This document shows, piece by piece, positions 12,701 to 24,637 of a stretch of DNA of 64,000 nt. A program made the translations under genes and the position numbers. Positions within the stretch are counted from its first letter, which is position 1; every line of letters begins with the position of its first letter. Source of the DNA: Batillaria attramentaria (Eukaryota > Mollusca > Gastropoda > Batillariidae); assembly GCA_018292915.2 (NCBI GenBank), contig JACVVK020000054.1:604501-668500 (forward strand). Reading direction: 5' to 3'. The notes beneath the pieces were generated by a model, which saw only the letters and a program-made list of their open reading frames with translations, was not told where the DNA came from and did no database searches.

Positions 12701-14420
12701 ATAGATCTTTTGGTAAGTCCGGGCTAATAAGTTTTGATACGTCCCCCAGCCATACAGGAAACCGGGAAAGCCGAGCGTTTAGAGCGTTGGGCTGTCAATG
12801 CTCTAGTCGTGAGTTTGAATCCCAGTTGGGAGCCAAAATTTGTGCTGGCTTCTTTTCTTCGGTGCCCCGTCTTTGATATGAGCCTTCTATCTAAAACCTT
12901 CCAACTGTTGGCGGATTTCCACCTTTGGCTAAACATTTTCCTCCCCCAAAAGTGTTTTTTCCTCTGAAGCACAATGCACAGATTTTAGTCTTAAGTCTAA
13001 AAAAACTTTCTCCTCTGAAGCACTTACTATCATGCCAAAAATGCACAGATTTTAGTCCAATTAAAAAAAAATCCGGGGCTTTGAGCACTCCCCCAGGCAC
13101 CTCTAGCATAACGTGTCTGTCTTTCAGACGCGCGCTCGTGGCTTAGTCACTTCGCCACCAAACGGTAGCACACTTTCCGCTCGTGGCTTAGTCACTTCGC
13201 CACCAAACGGTAGCACACTTTTCGCTCGTGGCTTAGTCACTTCGCCACCAAACGGTAGCACACTTTCCGCTCGTGGCTTAGTCACTTCGCCACCAAACGG
13301 TAGCACACTTTCCGCTCGTGGCTTAGTCACTTTGCCACCAAACGGTAGCACACTTTCCGCTCGTGGCTTAGTCACTTTGCCACCAAACGGTAGCACACTT
13401 TCCGCTCGTGGCTTAGTCACTTTGCCACCAAACGGTAGCACACTTTCCGCTCGTGGCTTAGTCACTTTGCCACCAAACGGTAGCACACTTTCCGCTCGTG
13501 GCTTAGTCACTTTGCCACCAAACGGTAGCACACTTTCCGCTCGTGGCTTAGTCACTTTGCCACCAAACGGTAGCACACTTTCCGCTCGTGGCTTAGTCAC
13601 TTTGCCACCAAACGGTAGCACACTTTTCCTTCGTTTGGACCATGGACCATTTTAATCCATCAATTCGTTGAAAAGGACGTTTAACCGCAGAATCAACCAT
13701 CAACAAACCAGCCCCAGCCACACCTTTCATGACTGCAGGATTGACAGGTGCCAGAATGACGAAGCCCGTGCTCTCGTAGTATCGGAAGACGTCCATGGCC
13801 CTCTCGCTGACGATGTGGTAAAACACCTGCACAACGTCCACGCCGATCAGCTTGGCGAACTCGAACCATTCCACCAGACGCTCGGGCTCCAGGTAACCGT
13901 AAGCAATCTTCGTACACATGCCGAACTTCTTCCCTCCTTCTTTCGCGCTGGCAATCTCACGGCCTGCTGTCATGTTGGCGCCACAAGACGTCTCCGAAAA
14001 AGCCACATACCGGAAACGGCTTCCTAGACGAAGAGAAATACAGACGGAATTTCAGCCAAGAACATCGGAGGTTGATTTTACTGATAATGATACTGTGACC
14101 TGTATATCTGTCTGATTTACGGGGAGCCGGGGTGGCCGAATGGTAGAGCGTTGGACTTCTAATGCTCGGGTCGTATCCCGGCTGGTGCCAAATATTTATG
14201 CTGGCCTTTTCATCGTTGCCCCGTCTTTGATATCACCCTTTGTGGTGGAAGAGGACGTTAAACCCCCAAACACCCACCCACCCACCCTGTCTGATTTACA
14301 AGGGTTCTGTCGCGCCCAAACTGTCAACACTCATTGTACATAAGGCGGTCGATGGTACGATAGATATTCCGAGTCAACACTTTGATTTGAAATAGGTCGA
14401 TTAGAGGGTTGAAAATCCTC

Positions 14421-14508
<88 letters not shown>

Positions 14509-16262
14509 GTTGCAAAAGCAAGCCATTAAGGTCCACCGTCTAAGTCCGTGTCAAGTTACCTTCAAGTCCGCTTGACGATTCCCTCGCAAAACTTCCATCC
14601 ACAGTGCAGCTGTAGAGAGCATAACGCATGGGGATTCTTTTCAGACGGTTATCCATGAACAGAGGTTTGGCCGGAACCTGCACCATCTCATCTAGACTCT
14701 TCCTGTTTCCCAGGCAGCAGACGAAACTCTGTTCAAAGCTGTCACAATATGCCCATCCGACCAGGAGAACGTTGAAGGCGCCGGGTAAGGGGTAGTCCTG
14801 TCTGTGTATAGCGCTCATCACGTGCACCTCCAACTCTCCCACCTGGATGTTCTCGCCGGGTGCCACTATTTTTAGACCCGGGCAGGTCTGACAAGTGGAG
14901 TGTAAAAAAATAGCAAGTAGTGATTTCAGCAGCGAAAGGTAGGCTACTACTCAAAGAGAATCATTACAGTGGCCGCTGCAAGGGAGAGAATTGTGCCTGT
15001 ATGGGAAGAGTGATCACTAGATCTAGCAGTTTCCAGCAGTTCTCAGTTTCCTTTACTCTCTCTCTCTCTCTCTTTCTCTTTTAACTATCTTTCCTTTCAA
15101 AACCTCTCCCTAAGCGCCGTGAGCACTCAGTTAGGGTGGAGCCGTGCGCTATATCAAGTCTCCATCATGATCATGATCATCATCATCATCTCTCTCTCTC
15201 TCTCTCTCCCCTCCTGCTCCTGCTCCTCCTCCCCCTTTCTTTGTCTTTGCATTGTGTGACGTGAGAATTTTTTTTTTCTACGCTGGGAACTGCTAGATCT
15301 AATGATCACTCTTCCCATACAAGCACAGTTCTCTCCCTTGCAGAGTCCACTCAATAAGATAGATACTTCACCTTTAAGTGGAGTGTAAATTCTAACCAAG
15401 TAAGTATGAGAGACAACGTTTCCATTCAAGTTAAGAAAATAAATCAAACAGCGTTATACTTTATTATGTTTGCCTCACGGAGACAACCACGAGGGTAGAA
15501 GTAAAAAGCAGAGATACAAGGAATTAACTCGACAAATGATGACCTGAAAAAGTCCCAAATCCTTCAACTAAAAACTTTCCTCAGGGGACAAAATAACAAC
15601 TACAGAGTCACACCGCTACTTATCTAAGAGTATGAAAAATCCTTGGTAGTGAATAAAGTTTGGGCACCTTGTTTTATATACCGCATTTATATTTGAAACT
15701 CATACTCAGCTTTCAAAGCTGCTACTGTTTCTTCTTTCCCACTTATAGTGAGACAATCTCAATCACACTCAGGCGGGCACAGAGGCAACAAGAACACCTG
15801 CTGTACAAATTAAATTCAACCCTCTCCATTGATTTTTGATCAGAAAGTAATTTGCGCTGTACTTGACCCCGCAAGCTGGAAACGCCTTTTTAACAAGTTT
15901 GCACGCAAAGACTTTTTCACCTTTTGTAAATAATTGGCCCCCCCCCCCTCCGTGCTCGTGTCGTTTTACTTGTTGCGGTATTACGGCAGACATTTCAGTG
16001 TCCGAACTAGGAGAGAAATTTCTAGAAACATTTCCAGACAAATTGTCAGCTCGAGTAATTCCCAAAGAGGTAAACTGTATTTGGTGTTCTGCAATAGTAA
16101 TTTTTGTTAAAGCCTTTGCATTGTGCGACATGAGAAATGTTCTTTAAATAATAATAATAATATAACATTCTTATATAGCGCGGTATCCCCACAAGGTGAG
16201 CTCAAGGCGCTTCACAATTTCCGTCTAAACTAATAAAACAAGCGTCTGCAACACATACTGTC

Positions 16263-16333
<71 letters not shown>

Positions 16334-17549
16334 GCCATTCCACCAGCAACAAGGCTCAGGATGGGCCCGTCAAAATCTGTTGTGAAGCTAGTCGTTTTCG
16401 TTGCTATGAAAGACGAACTCATGTACGCTATGCCCAACAAATACAAAACACATACAAAACCAACACATAAGAGGAAGAAGGGCAGCTTCAGTAAAAATGT
16501 CACGCTCCTCCTCGGCTTTCTTTTGGCATAAAAATGATTTCTGTAGCACGGCGCAGGCCTGAGATACGTTTGTTTAAAACTTACTCTTGAAAAGCGACCA
16601 TGTTGAGAAAATGGGCGGTAAACCGTAATAATTATAATAATAATGAGTATTGTATAGGCGCTTTACCCAATTTCATGAATCGGCTCAAAGCGCCGCGAAC
16701 TGAACCCAGCACGCACGCTCACGTGAATCACACACATTCTCTCACACACTGGACATAAACACATTACAATCACGTGGCGCGAAGGGTCAGCTCAGCTATC
16801 TACGTGTCGGAATTTAGAATTGCATTTATTTTTCAAATTTTGTGGGCTGAACATTTCCAAAGCAGAGGGGGAGGAAGCCGGAGTACCTGGAGAGAACCCG
16901 CGACGATCTGCCTGAATGATCGAAACTGTAGCGTTGGAATCATGCTGGTATGGCGTGGTTGTATTAGATCTTCGCTTTGAACATGTTTTTAAGCTACATT
17001 CAGCCTTGAAACTTTCACGAAAGTTGTATTAGTTTTTTAAGGGCCAAAAAAAGAAAGAAAAAAAGAAAGAAATCTCAGTCACTAAATTTGATCTACCACC
17101 ATTTTTTTTCTCAATTTTCTCAAAAGTGGCTGGACGACTTTGCCCCCTTCTGTGGAAGCGAAATACAATTTCTATTATACTGTTTAACAGTGTTAAAACA
17201 CACTGTGCTCCTTGTGGACAGCTAGGGTTAGGGCGTGGAATGGGGATGGGGGCAGCGGTCGGGTGGGTGTGGGGGGGTGTACGGCAGTGACTGGAGAAAA
17301 TGCCATTCTGACTAAAGAGAGTTTGAACTGGAAACATACCTGCTGGGAACGTGTCTGCTCATCTCGGCTCAGAAAGTATCGCTTGATATGTGTAATGTCC
17401 ATGTTGCTTGACGACGCCAGAAGGAGATCGTAACACGACCCGAACAACAACACAATACTCGCACCAGTGATCGCGATGACGAAACTTCTGAAAAGTGCTG
17501 ATCTGGATAACCCAAGAAGGCAAAAACGACAAATCCTGTGCCAATTCAT
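9779..17549 (-). CDS. Glycosyltransferase family 92 protein, gene A (complete)
   Basis: Six coding exons on the minus strand: 17340-17549, 14560-14887, 13724-14023, 12021-12199, 11274-11515, 9779-9995. Total 1476 nt, 491 residues; intron phases 0,1,1,0,2, all GT/AG. Exon 1 encodes a short basic cytoplasmic tail and one hydrophobic segment (about residues 23-46), giving type II topology, typical of Golgi glycosyltransferases. Exon 3 has the GT92/DUF23 signature RLVEWFEFAKLIGVDVVQVFY. Exon 4 has the metal-binding DxDE (D320, D322, E323, in MDFDELLLP). Exon 6 carries the FLHYRECK and GILRFESKW blocks. Characterised family members are galactosyltransferases (for example nematode GALT-1, which adds beta-1,4-Gal to core fucose); the exact acceptor here is unknown. 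The introns hold a minisatellite, SINEs and a fold-back repeat. The exon 5 donor (AAA|GTACGA) is weak but matches the same site in genes B and C. Confidence 0.88.
10880..11230. repeat. Dispersed repeat in intron 5 of gene A, related to 12890-13105
   Basis: Both segments share, in the same order, a TTTGGCTAAA...TTTCCTCCCCC block, several short units containing AATGCACAGATTTTAGT, and an end rich in GAGCACTC or GCGCTCAGACACCCC. They are non-coding, with internal tandem units of about 50 bp. They look like two copies of one interspersed repeat. Confidence 0.6.
12757..12883 (+). mobile_element. Diverged tRNA-derived SINE (family 1)
   Basis: A tRNA-like head with AAAGCCGAGCGTTTAGAGCG (box A region) and GAGTTTGAATCCC (box B) is followed by TTTGTGCTGGCTT...TGCCCCGTCTTTGATAT, the body shared with the better copies at 14121, 24093 and 43908. 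It is truncated at the 3' end and the most diverged copy in the window. Confidence 0.7.
13134..13628 (+). repeat. 45-bp minisatellite, 11 copies
   Basis: Eleven exact 45-bp units in intron 3 of gene A. Units 1-4 read CACTTCGCC and units 5-11 read CACTTTGCC, so the array grew as two blocks. As 45 is divisible by 3, both strands keep an open frame: a 15-residue repeat of the RGLVTSPPNGSTLSA type on plus, and KPRAESVLPFGGKVT on minus. There is no start context or conservation to support translation. Confidence 0.95.
14121..14286 (+). mobile_element. tRNA-derived SINE (family 1), with 13-bp target-site duplication
   Basis: The tRNA-like head GGGGAGCCGGGGTGGCCGAA has box A (TGGCCGAATGG) and a box B position in GGGTCGTATCCC. 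The tail reads GTGGTGGAAGAGGACGTTAA and ends in CACCCACCCACCC. Identical 13-bp direct repeats CTGTCTGATTTAC flank it (14108-14120 and 14287-14299), the mark of target-primed insertion. It sits in intron 2 of gene A in antisense orientation to that gene. Confidence 0.93.
14421..14507. repeat. (CT)n-(CA)n compound microsatellite
   Basis: About 13 CT units pass directly into about 30 CA units. Simple repeat in intron 2 of gene A. Confidence 0.95.
14976..15343. repeat. Fold-back element with 56-bp inverted arms
   Basis: The arm at 14976-15031 and the reverse complement of 15288-15343 match over 56 bp with three mismatches (all C/T-type). The spacer is 256 bp and rich in CTC/TCA simple repeat. 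It lies in intron 1 of gene A. I found no clear target-site duplication, so whether it is a MITE or a local inversion is open. Confidence 0.85.
16141..16215. repeat. (ATA)n-linked TATATAGCGC repeat fragment
   Basis: ATAATAATAA followed by CTTATATAGCGCGGTAT and CAAGGCGCTTCACAA. Related tails with (ATT)n next to TAGGCGCT or ACAGCGC occur near 10228-10280, 16630-16700 and 63243-63285. This end sequence is widespread as an interspersed repeat in aquatic animals. Confidence 0.6.
16640..16915. repeat. Interspersed repeat ending in a GGAAGCCGGAGTACC block
   Basis: It begins with TGTATAGGCGCTTTACC...CAAAGCGCCG and ends with GGGGGAGGAAGCCGGAGTACCTGGAGAGAACCCGCG. The end block resembles GGGGGAGGAAAGCCGGATAA at about 59612, next to the second SINE family. 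Non-coding; in intron 1 of gene A. Confidence 0.6.
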
Positions 17550-18021
17550 CGTTGAGATGTGTAAGGTCTGCTAGCCAAATCCGCGTGTTTGGGCGCGTCT
17601 TCAGCGTGCAGGCCGGGCGCAGTACATGGAGGATATCGGCGAGCGCGTACGGCCAATACTGATACGAACAAGACCAACACAGCATCTTTTATTACCAATC
17701 TGCAGTTTCGCTTGTGGGTGCGCCTTTGCGCTTGAAATACTTGATGATGAGTCAGTTTCGGTCTTAACTTCAGTTTGCGCGAGATAGATATGATAGATAC
17801 CACAAAACAGCTCCGAATGATAATGTGAACATAAAAATGGTAGCCGTTAGCCCCTAAACATCCCGTCAGATCAGCTTTTGTGCTTTCGCGTTGTTTGCTA
17901 GTTTTGTCAATGCAGAGATGCATGGGCATACACTTTTAAAAATCAAATCGCTTTATTGTCGCCTTGGGGGGAAACTCTCTTGGAACGACACATCAGTGTG
18001 AATGAATGCACTACGGATTAC

Positions 18022-18075
<54 letters not shown>

Positions 18076-18684
18076 GACGCACACACACACACACACACGT
18101 ACGCACGCACGCACAGCAGAAATGGTGAGGGGGGAAAAGGTAGAATAAGGAGAAGAACAGAGGGTAAAAAGCTTCATGGTTTCAGTAGATCGTTCAAGTT
18201 TTAGAATCTTGAACCTATTCAGCAACTGTAAGATTCAGAGCTTAGAAACAAAATTCAATAGAAAAGTGACGTGTGTATATAATTATAGAAACAGTTTGGC
18301 TGACAATAAGGACTGGCTAGTACACACACTTAGTTTTGGTCGCTAATGGTATTCATCCTCATGTCAAGTATTTCAACTTTACACGTAGATGACCGTAACA
18401 TTGCAAAGACGGTTCGACTGAGCAAGTATCAATACTGGCTAAAACTCGCACATGTAGGCCAAAATGACACTATAGTACAAATTTAGAAGGTTAATTTGAC
18501 GCTGAGGACTTTTCCTATAAACTTGCGTTCGCCCGCAATTTACTTGTCTTCATAATTCAGGCCTCGACCGGGGTCAGTGTAGTTTAGTGTTAGATGGCTT
18601 GTGTCGAGAGGAAGCTGACATTTACAGCCTAGAGTTACCTCGCCTATGTGTACGCAGTATGCATCCAAATATTATAGAAAATGA

Positions 18685-18753
<69 letters not shown>

Positions 18754-18869
18754 TAAAACCGAATTTAGAGTTTTCAACCGTGATCAAAATTAGTGGCGGA
18801 ATAAAATCTCGGAAAATCGTCAATTGTATGTTATTATCCATCGTTTTAGAACCACTTACTCTAATCACC

Positions 18870-19020
18870 TTATAGTAGAGCGGAAAACTTTCTGGACCCT
18901 ATAGTGAAACGCCAAACTAGTGATCTTTTTGTGACTAACAAAGGATGGGGCATATGGAGTGAAAGATTGTGAAGTAAAAGAAGGTTTGGTACCATTTTGA
19001 GAACGACGGAGGCTGGACAA
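18870..19020. repeat. Inverted repeat partner of 23590-23738
   Basis: Plus-strand words TAGTAGAGCGGAAAA (18873), GTGACTAACAAAGGATGG (18931) and GGCTGGACAAAAT (19011) reappear as reverse complements, in reversed order, at 23590-23738. The spacing between words differs, so these are two old copies of one repeat in opposite orientation 4.8 kb apart. Confidence 0.6.
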
Positions 19021-19368
19021 AATTTGCTGTAGCTGCTTTTGTCAGCTCCGTGAGTGCAGACGAAACAGCCATATTTTTGAGGGGACCAGCAGTTTACTAA
19101 CATGTTAAACTGCAGTCAGTGCAAAGTTCGAGCAGCCAGTTTTAAAGATATTTTATAAACTGATTGTAAGGCTAAGGAAAGTGTACTTCAAAAACTTTTC
19201 TTTGTATCTGCCAGTAGAGACGCATACAAATTCAAACACGATCGCTGTACGAACGCGATGATCCCTTGGAAGTGTCACGTGACATATTTGGCGCGTACTC
19301 GAAAGAATCGCGAAGAACTCGACCTGTTGTTGTCTTAAATTAGCTCGCTTCGTTCTTTTACGCCTCGA

Positions 19369-19560
19369 TCAAGAGACATTGCGGTGCACATTTGCAGAAC
19401 TACAATTCTGGTTGACATCCTTATTATTTTTCATAACTTTTAGTTGCTTAATATTTGGAAAGCGGCTTTGCCGGCTGACACATCGCCTGAATGACAAGAC
19501 TGCGTGCCGAAGGGTTTTGATCTGCAGTATCGTGGGGTCGATAGCAATAGAATCAGCCAT
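19369..19560 (-). CDS. Small open frame, 63 residues, unrecognised
   Basis: An ATG-initiated frame begins MADSIAIDPTILQIKTLRHA and stops at 19369. Residue mix is protein-like (no low complexity), with a basic middle section (SFRRCVSRQSR). No signal peptide, membrane segment or family motif is visible. It might be a short gene, a first exon or chance; no splice donor clearly ends it. Confidence 0.2.
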   Translation of the reverse strand: MADSIAIDPTILQIKTLRHAVLSFRRCVSRQSRFPNIKQLKVMKNNKDVNQNCSSANVHRNVS

Positions 19561-21074
19561 GTGAGCAAAGGAAACAGTTTCACAGATTTCTTTCAAAAGT
19601 CCTGCGTGTGCCAGTACAGATAATTTTTCAGACTTTTAACGCCAGTGCAGCTAAGGGCGAAATCAAAACGACCACTGGAGTGGCTGTGATTTCATCACAT
19701 AAAGATGTTTATCAACAAATCTATTCGTTTATTCTAGCGCAAACAAGACACTTTATCGTGGGAAAAGACGTGAGCACTAGCAGAAAGTATTTCTTTAAAC
19801 TGTAGAACAACACCTAACCCTACTCTCATCCCTACTCAATCGCGCATATGCAGCACGTACATGTGTCAGCCGGGCTCCGTCTCACAGTGTGTGTGTGTGT
19901 GTGTGTGTGGGATGTGATAAATCAGCAGCTTCAGTTCTGGAAGTTTGTCACTGGATAACTAAAAAAAAAAAAAAAAAAGCAAAAAAAAAAAAGCTGCAGT
20001 ATAGAAAAAGGAAAGAAGATGAAAGTACTTGTGTGTGTGACACATTCCTATAAATTTCACTGGTTGGTTTAGGGCAAAACAGAGTTAATAGATATCTGAT
20101 ACCCTTAGTATAGCTGTCAGCTGTTTGAGAATGCAAAAGTGATTTTCTCAGTTGAAATATTTGCATAGAAGCTAGGTCCCTGGCCGGGGCATACTGTCCT
20201 TGCTACCGACAGGTAATCGCCTCCACTGGGATGGGCATAGACATCTGTCTCTCTCTCTCTCTCAGCTTTGTGTATCCACAATAACCGCCTTTAAATACTT
20301 GAAAGAACTGATTTACATGTAATCATAAATTCCATAAATTGAATGCTTCAGGACCTAACTGACTTTTCAAATGAGTATAGTAAAATTGTTATACAAAACC
20401 TTCAGTAAAGAAAAAAAAAAAATCAGAAAAAAATCACTGAATTGAAGGAAAGTGGATGGCAGTGAGTGCTTTCATGTTTGACACAGACATATTATTTAAT
20501 TTCATTACTTGAGCAGGGCAAAACAAATGCAGAGCTAACACTACGGATAATGGATACACTGTTCAGCTGTTTGTTATCAACCACATTAATGCGAAAGTGA
20601 TTTTCCACATAAAACATCCCTGTGTGTAGTGGGCAGAAGGGTGTGTGAGAGGAGGGAGGGGGATGTTGGTGTTGGAGGGGCCCATTTCGTCCACAGCATC
20701 ATAGAAGGTCAGTTGATGGGAGACACCTGGAGAGGGTTCACCGACGGAAATGCAAACAAAACAGTCAATAGACGGTGACTGTGGTGCATGTTGTCAGTAA
20801 CTGCTGAAATTCTAACTTTTGACAAATGCAAACAACAGAAATGTCACATGGAATACACGTTTCACGTGTATAGCAGCAGAGGATGAAATCTGTGTAATAA
20901 GTGTCCACCACCTACATAGAACTGAACACGGCAGTGCATACTCTTTGAAACTTCATTTCCGTGTTCCAGTGTCATTAAGTACTCTACAATCTTCTATGTT
21001 TGGTAAACTGTTTATGGTGAAATGAGTCTCAAAACCATTTATTATTGTAATAGGCTTATTGTATATGGATACAT

Positions 21075-21134
21075 ATGTACCACTGTTCTACATGTAGGTA
21101 CCATATGTACCACTGTTCTACATGCAGGTACCAT
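21075..21134 (+). repeat. Tandem duplication of a 30-bp unit
   Basis: Two adjacent 30-bp copies of a unit beginning ATGTACCACTGTTC, differing at one base (ATGTAGG versus ATGCAGG). Local duplication; no function visible. Confidence 0.85.
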
Positions 21135-21599
21135 TTCCGTATCCACTGCCTTAGATCTGCCCCACTGACTTAAATTAGCACTTGTATCGCATTGTGAGAA
21201 CATGCAATGTCAAAGAAATTACTTCTAAGATATTGTTAGAGCCCAGGATAGTCAGCTTCTGCTGATCAAAAGATTTTAAAATGATAATAATGATTTATGT
21301 AGAGCGAATAGGCAGAAAAAGTATCATAATGATTTGTGATAGTACATGTAGCATGTCTGAAAAAAGGGAGATTTTATTCAGGCGACTCAGTATTAAAAAA
21401 CAAATAGCAATGAAAAGTGAACTTACTTGAAAGGAATCAAATACATGTACAATCCCATGGAGTACAGCAGAGTCAGACACAAACGCCATACTGTTTGTCC
21501 AACCAGAGAACAGTGCTATTTTTTTTTTAATGATTTTTTAAAATTTTATTTTATTTTATTATTATTTTTAAATTTTATTATTTTATTTTATCATTTGTT

Positions 21600-21906
21600 A
21601 TTTTATTTAATTTTTAAATTTCAGTTTTGTCCTGAATGTTTTAAATGGGTTTGGATCTGTTAGTCGTTCAGGGAATAAATGCCTGATGTAAAATGTTGTA
21701 AAGTCTCTACTTGCTTCCATGTGCAGACATATGTCAATGTGAAGTAAGGGGTTGTTGAGCAGTTTCTATTGACTCACCCAGAACCTTATGGGTTATGTTC
21801 TTCATAATTAAATTGTCAAAACACAATCCAGTATCCTACATTTTGACAGTGAGAAATGAAAATCCCTGACACTCCCTCACCCCCCCCCCCACCACCACCA
21901 CCACCA

Positions 21907-21965
<59 letters not shown>

Positions 21966-22265
21966 CCACTCATTATTTTATTTTAGTTTATTTTGTCAGG
22001 AATGTTAGGTAAATCTTTGATAGCAGTAAGTCATTAAGGAAAACAGTGCTTCATGTAACATGTTTCAAAGACAATCACCAAACTTCTATTACTGTCTTCA
22101 CTTGTTCCCATGTTCAGTCATGTGTCAATGTGAGGACAGGGGATTTAGAGCAATTCTTATTGACTCAGCTAGATCTTTGTGACTTGAGTTCTTCATAATC
22201 AATTTGTCAAAACACTATCCAGGGTGCTAAATTTTGACAGTGAGAAATGAAAATTCACTGACTGC
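21600..22265. repeat. Diverged direct duplication of about 300 bp flanking a (CA)n tract
   Basis: Segments at about 21600-21875 and 21975-22260 share ordered words: TTTTGTC..GAATGTT, GTCAATGTGA, TATTGACTCA, GTTCTTCATAAT, TTGTCAAAACAC and TTTTGACAGTGAGAAATGAAAAT. The copies are separated by (CA)n at about 21910-21958. Non-coding in all frames. Confidence 0.7.
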
Positions 22266-23054
22266 TCTTGTATAAGATTTGTACTGCTGGTTTCTTGTTA
22301 ATGTTTTCATTACATAGTAAAAGAAGGTGATTGCTATAGGCGGTGGTTAATTTCCCTTAAAAACCTGTGAAAGAATGACCCTCACCTATTTCGCCCCCTA
22401 GAGTCATTTATGTGATGGCAAAGAAGCCCATCATGTTCATTGTCTTTACTGGACCAGACTGCTGCTACAACAGAACAGAAGGCTGACAAGGAGATTTGGC
22501 CTAGTGGTCATGACAGGTCCTGTCAGGTTTGGGACTTTTACATTCTAAAACAAAGTCCAAAATCAATGCTTCATTGTCCATGATGCCTGCCTCAACTTCA
22601 TACCAACTTTATATCAAGTGTTTATGTTCAGGATCTGGGAGGGATGGTAGAAAAGAAACAAATAAAATAATATACTTTGCAGAAAACGTGGTGGTGGTGG
22701 TGTACAAATGCCCACATGCTCCTCCCCCCCCCCCCCCCCACACACACACACACACACACTCGGTCAATCAATCAAGCAGTGAGATGATATTCAGTGCAAA
22801 AAAAAAAAATAAAAAAATCGTCAAGTCAGATCATCCTTTTAGTGATCTAGGTGACTGACAACGACTGGTGTACTTTTCAGGAAATAAAACTGACTGGTTG
22901 GGTTGCAACACCGTAACTTGACCACTCGATGAAATAGAAAAAAGAAAGAAGTCATTTTATTTCCAACATCTGGTTGGGAATACAGTATCTGCCGTGTGCG
23001 CTGTCCTCCCCTTTCCTACCTTCCCGTGAGGAAAGGAACTCAAGAAACCTAACG

Positions 23055-23161
23055 ATGGAGTGCACGCTAACTGAGAGTAAAATTGATTCGGGACAGTCGG
23101 CTCAGTTTGTGGCGTTCTTTCAGTATGAGTATCATACATGGACGCGTCGTGCCCCACAGCA
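23055..23161 (+). CDS. Candidate first exon of an unrecognised gene
   Basis: An ATG in AACGATGG opens a frame of 35 codons (MECTLTESKIDSGQSAQFVA onward, then FFQYEYHTWTRR) ending at a strong donor, GCA|GTAAGT. The residue pattern looks like real protein, but I cannot name a family and found no second exon. It lies 3.4 kb upstream of GT92 gene B on the same strand. Confidence 0.3.
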
Positions 23162-24092
23162 GTAAGTCAAACCTGAGATATACGCTTTTTTCAGGGGAAA
23201 AATAATAAAGCCAAGTGGTTTTATTACCGTTAGACCTACTGGAGTAAAACTGGTTTGGAATTCGCGTGGATTCACCACGTTTTTACAAAGTTGAAACCCC
23301 CATGGATTGCGGAGCCCACCGTATAGCCGCCATCTTGTTTCTAATGTCAACATGTAAATCCGATCGTCTTTGACCATTAATTGTTCAATATATTTACTTC
23401 TGAGTATTTACTAAGAAACTTTTTATTCCAAAAACGCGTGAAGTTGCTACAAATCTGAAAAATACTCAGTTTGGGTGGATTTATTTACAAAATCTGCGAC
23501 CAGCGATACGTTCTTTCCATCAAGAGCTCCAGTAAGGGAGGCAATTTGTGACTGGTTCCCGACCGCTCAACTCTCCAAAAATCCTTTTCTCACATATTTT
23601 GTCCAGCCTGACCACATTTCTTATACTCAGATTTATAAACACTAGGTACTTCTAATTTCTTCGGAACCCTCCATCCTTTGTTAGTCACTTGACGGATCAC
23701 GTATCACTCCACCGATTGCGTTTTCCGCTCTACTATTATGTCCATGGGAGATGGTCCACGGGAAGTAACTCCATTCTTCAGTTAGGCGATTTTGCCTTTA
23801 TTACCCATGTGCAGAGACTGACCTTTTCGGCGCCAAACATTGAGATTAGAAAACATTAGACAGATCACATCATCAGTCAGGACTAAACTGGGTACAATTG
23901 CTCTTTATAATAATCTTACTGCATAGATATTTTGCAGCGCCCTACTAAAAGGGCCTGTCATCATCATGATCATCATCATACACATCATTTGTGGAATGAC
24001 GTATACTGGACGGAAACGGAGAAAAATTTTTACTGGCACTTACAGGCCAATGTTTTATAAAGCTTATATGGCAGATCACTCCTCCTCCTCCT

Positions 24093-24219
24093 GGGGAGCC
24101 GGGATAGCCGAATGGTAGAGCGTTTGACTGTCAAACCTCGGGTCATGAGTTCGAATCCCGGCTGGGACCAGATATTTGTGCTGGCCTTTTTCTCGTTGCC
24201 CCGTGTTTGATATCACCCA
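24093..24219 (+). mobile_element. tRNA-derived SINE (family 1), 3'-shortened
   Basis: Starts GGGGAGCCGGGATAGCCGAA; the box B region reads GAGTTCGAATCCCGG, the best match to a functional box B in the window. The body CTGGCCTTTTTCTCGTTGCC is followed by GATATCACCCA, but the GTTAAAC tail is missing. Confidence 0.88.
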
Positions 24220-24420
24220 ACCACCCAAACCACGACAAAGCTACTCGCACACTGAAATTTCAAAGACAAAGCTACTCGTACACTAGATTTTCATTGACAA
24301 AGCTATTCGTGTGCTAGATTTTCAGTAACAAAGCTACTCGTATACCAGAGAAAATGTAGGAGATTACGTCTGAAAACACCGACTTTGCACAGACGGCTCT
24401 TTGAGCGCCCATCTGTAACC

Positions 24421-24471
<51 letters not shown>

Positions 24472-24477
24472 GAGGTC

Positions 24478-24637
24478 GGGTGGGTGGGCGGGTGTTTTGG
24501 GGTTTAACGTCCTTTTCCACCACAGACGGGGCAACGATGAAAAAGCCAGCACAAATATTCGGCCCCAGCCGGGATACGAACTCACAACCCGAGCATTGGA
24601 AGTCCAGCGCTCTACCATTCGGCCACCCCGGCTCCCC
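24478..24637 (-). mobile_element. tRNA-derived SINE (family 1) inside a (GA)n tract
   Basis: Minus-oriented copy with tail GGTTTAACGTCCTTTTCCAC and head CGGCCACCCCGGCTCCCC on the plus strand. It is bounded by (GA)n on both sides (24423-24454 and 24640-24660), so the microsatellite is either the duplicated target or was split by insertion. Confidence 0.9.

Noticed and set aside
14121..14195. tRNA gene (Ser/Leu-like) at the SINE head
   Set aside because: Box A and box B are present, but the copy continues into a SINE body with target-site duplication and no proper cloverleaf or anticodon arm forms.
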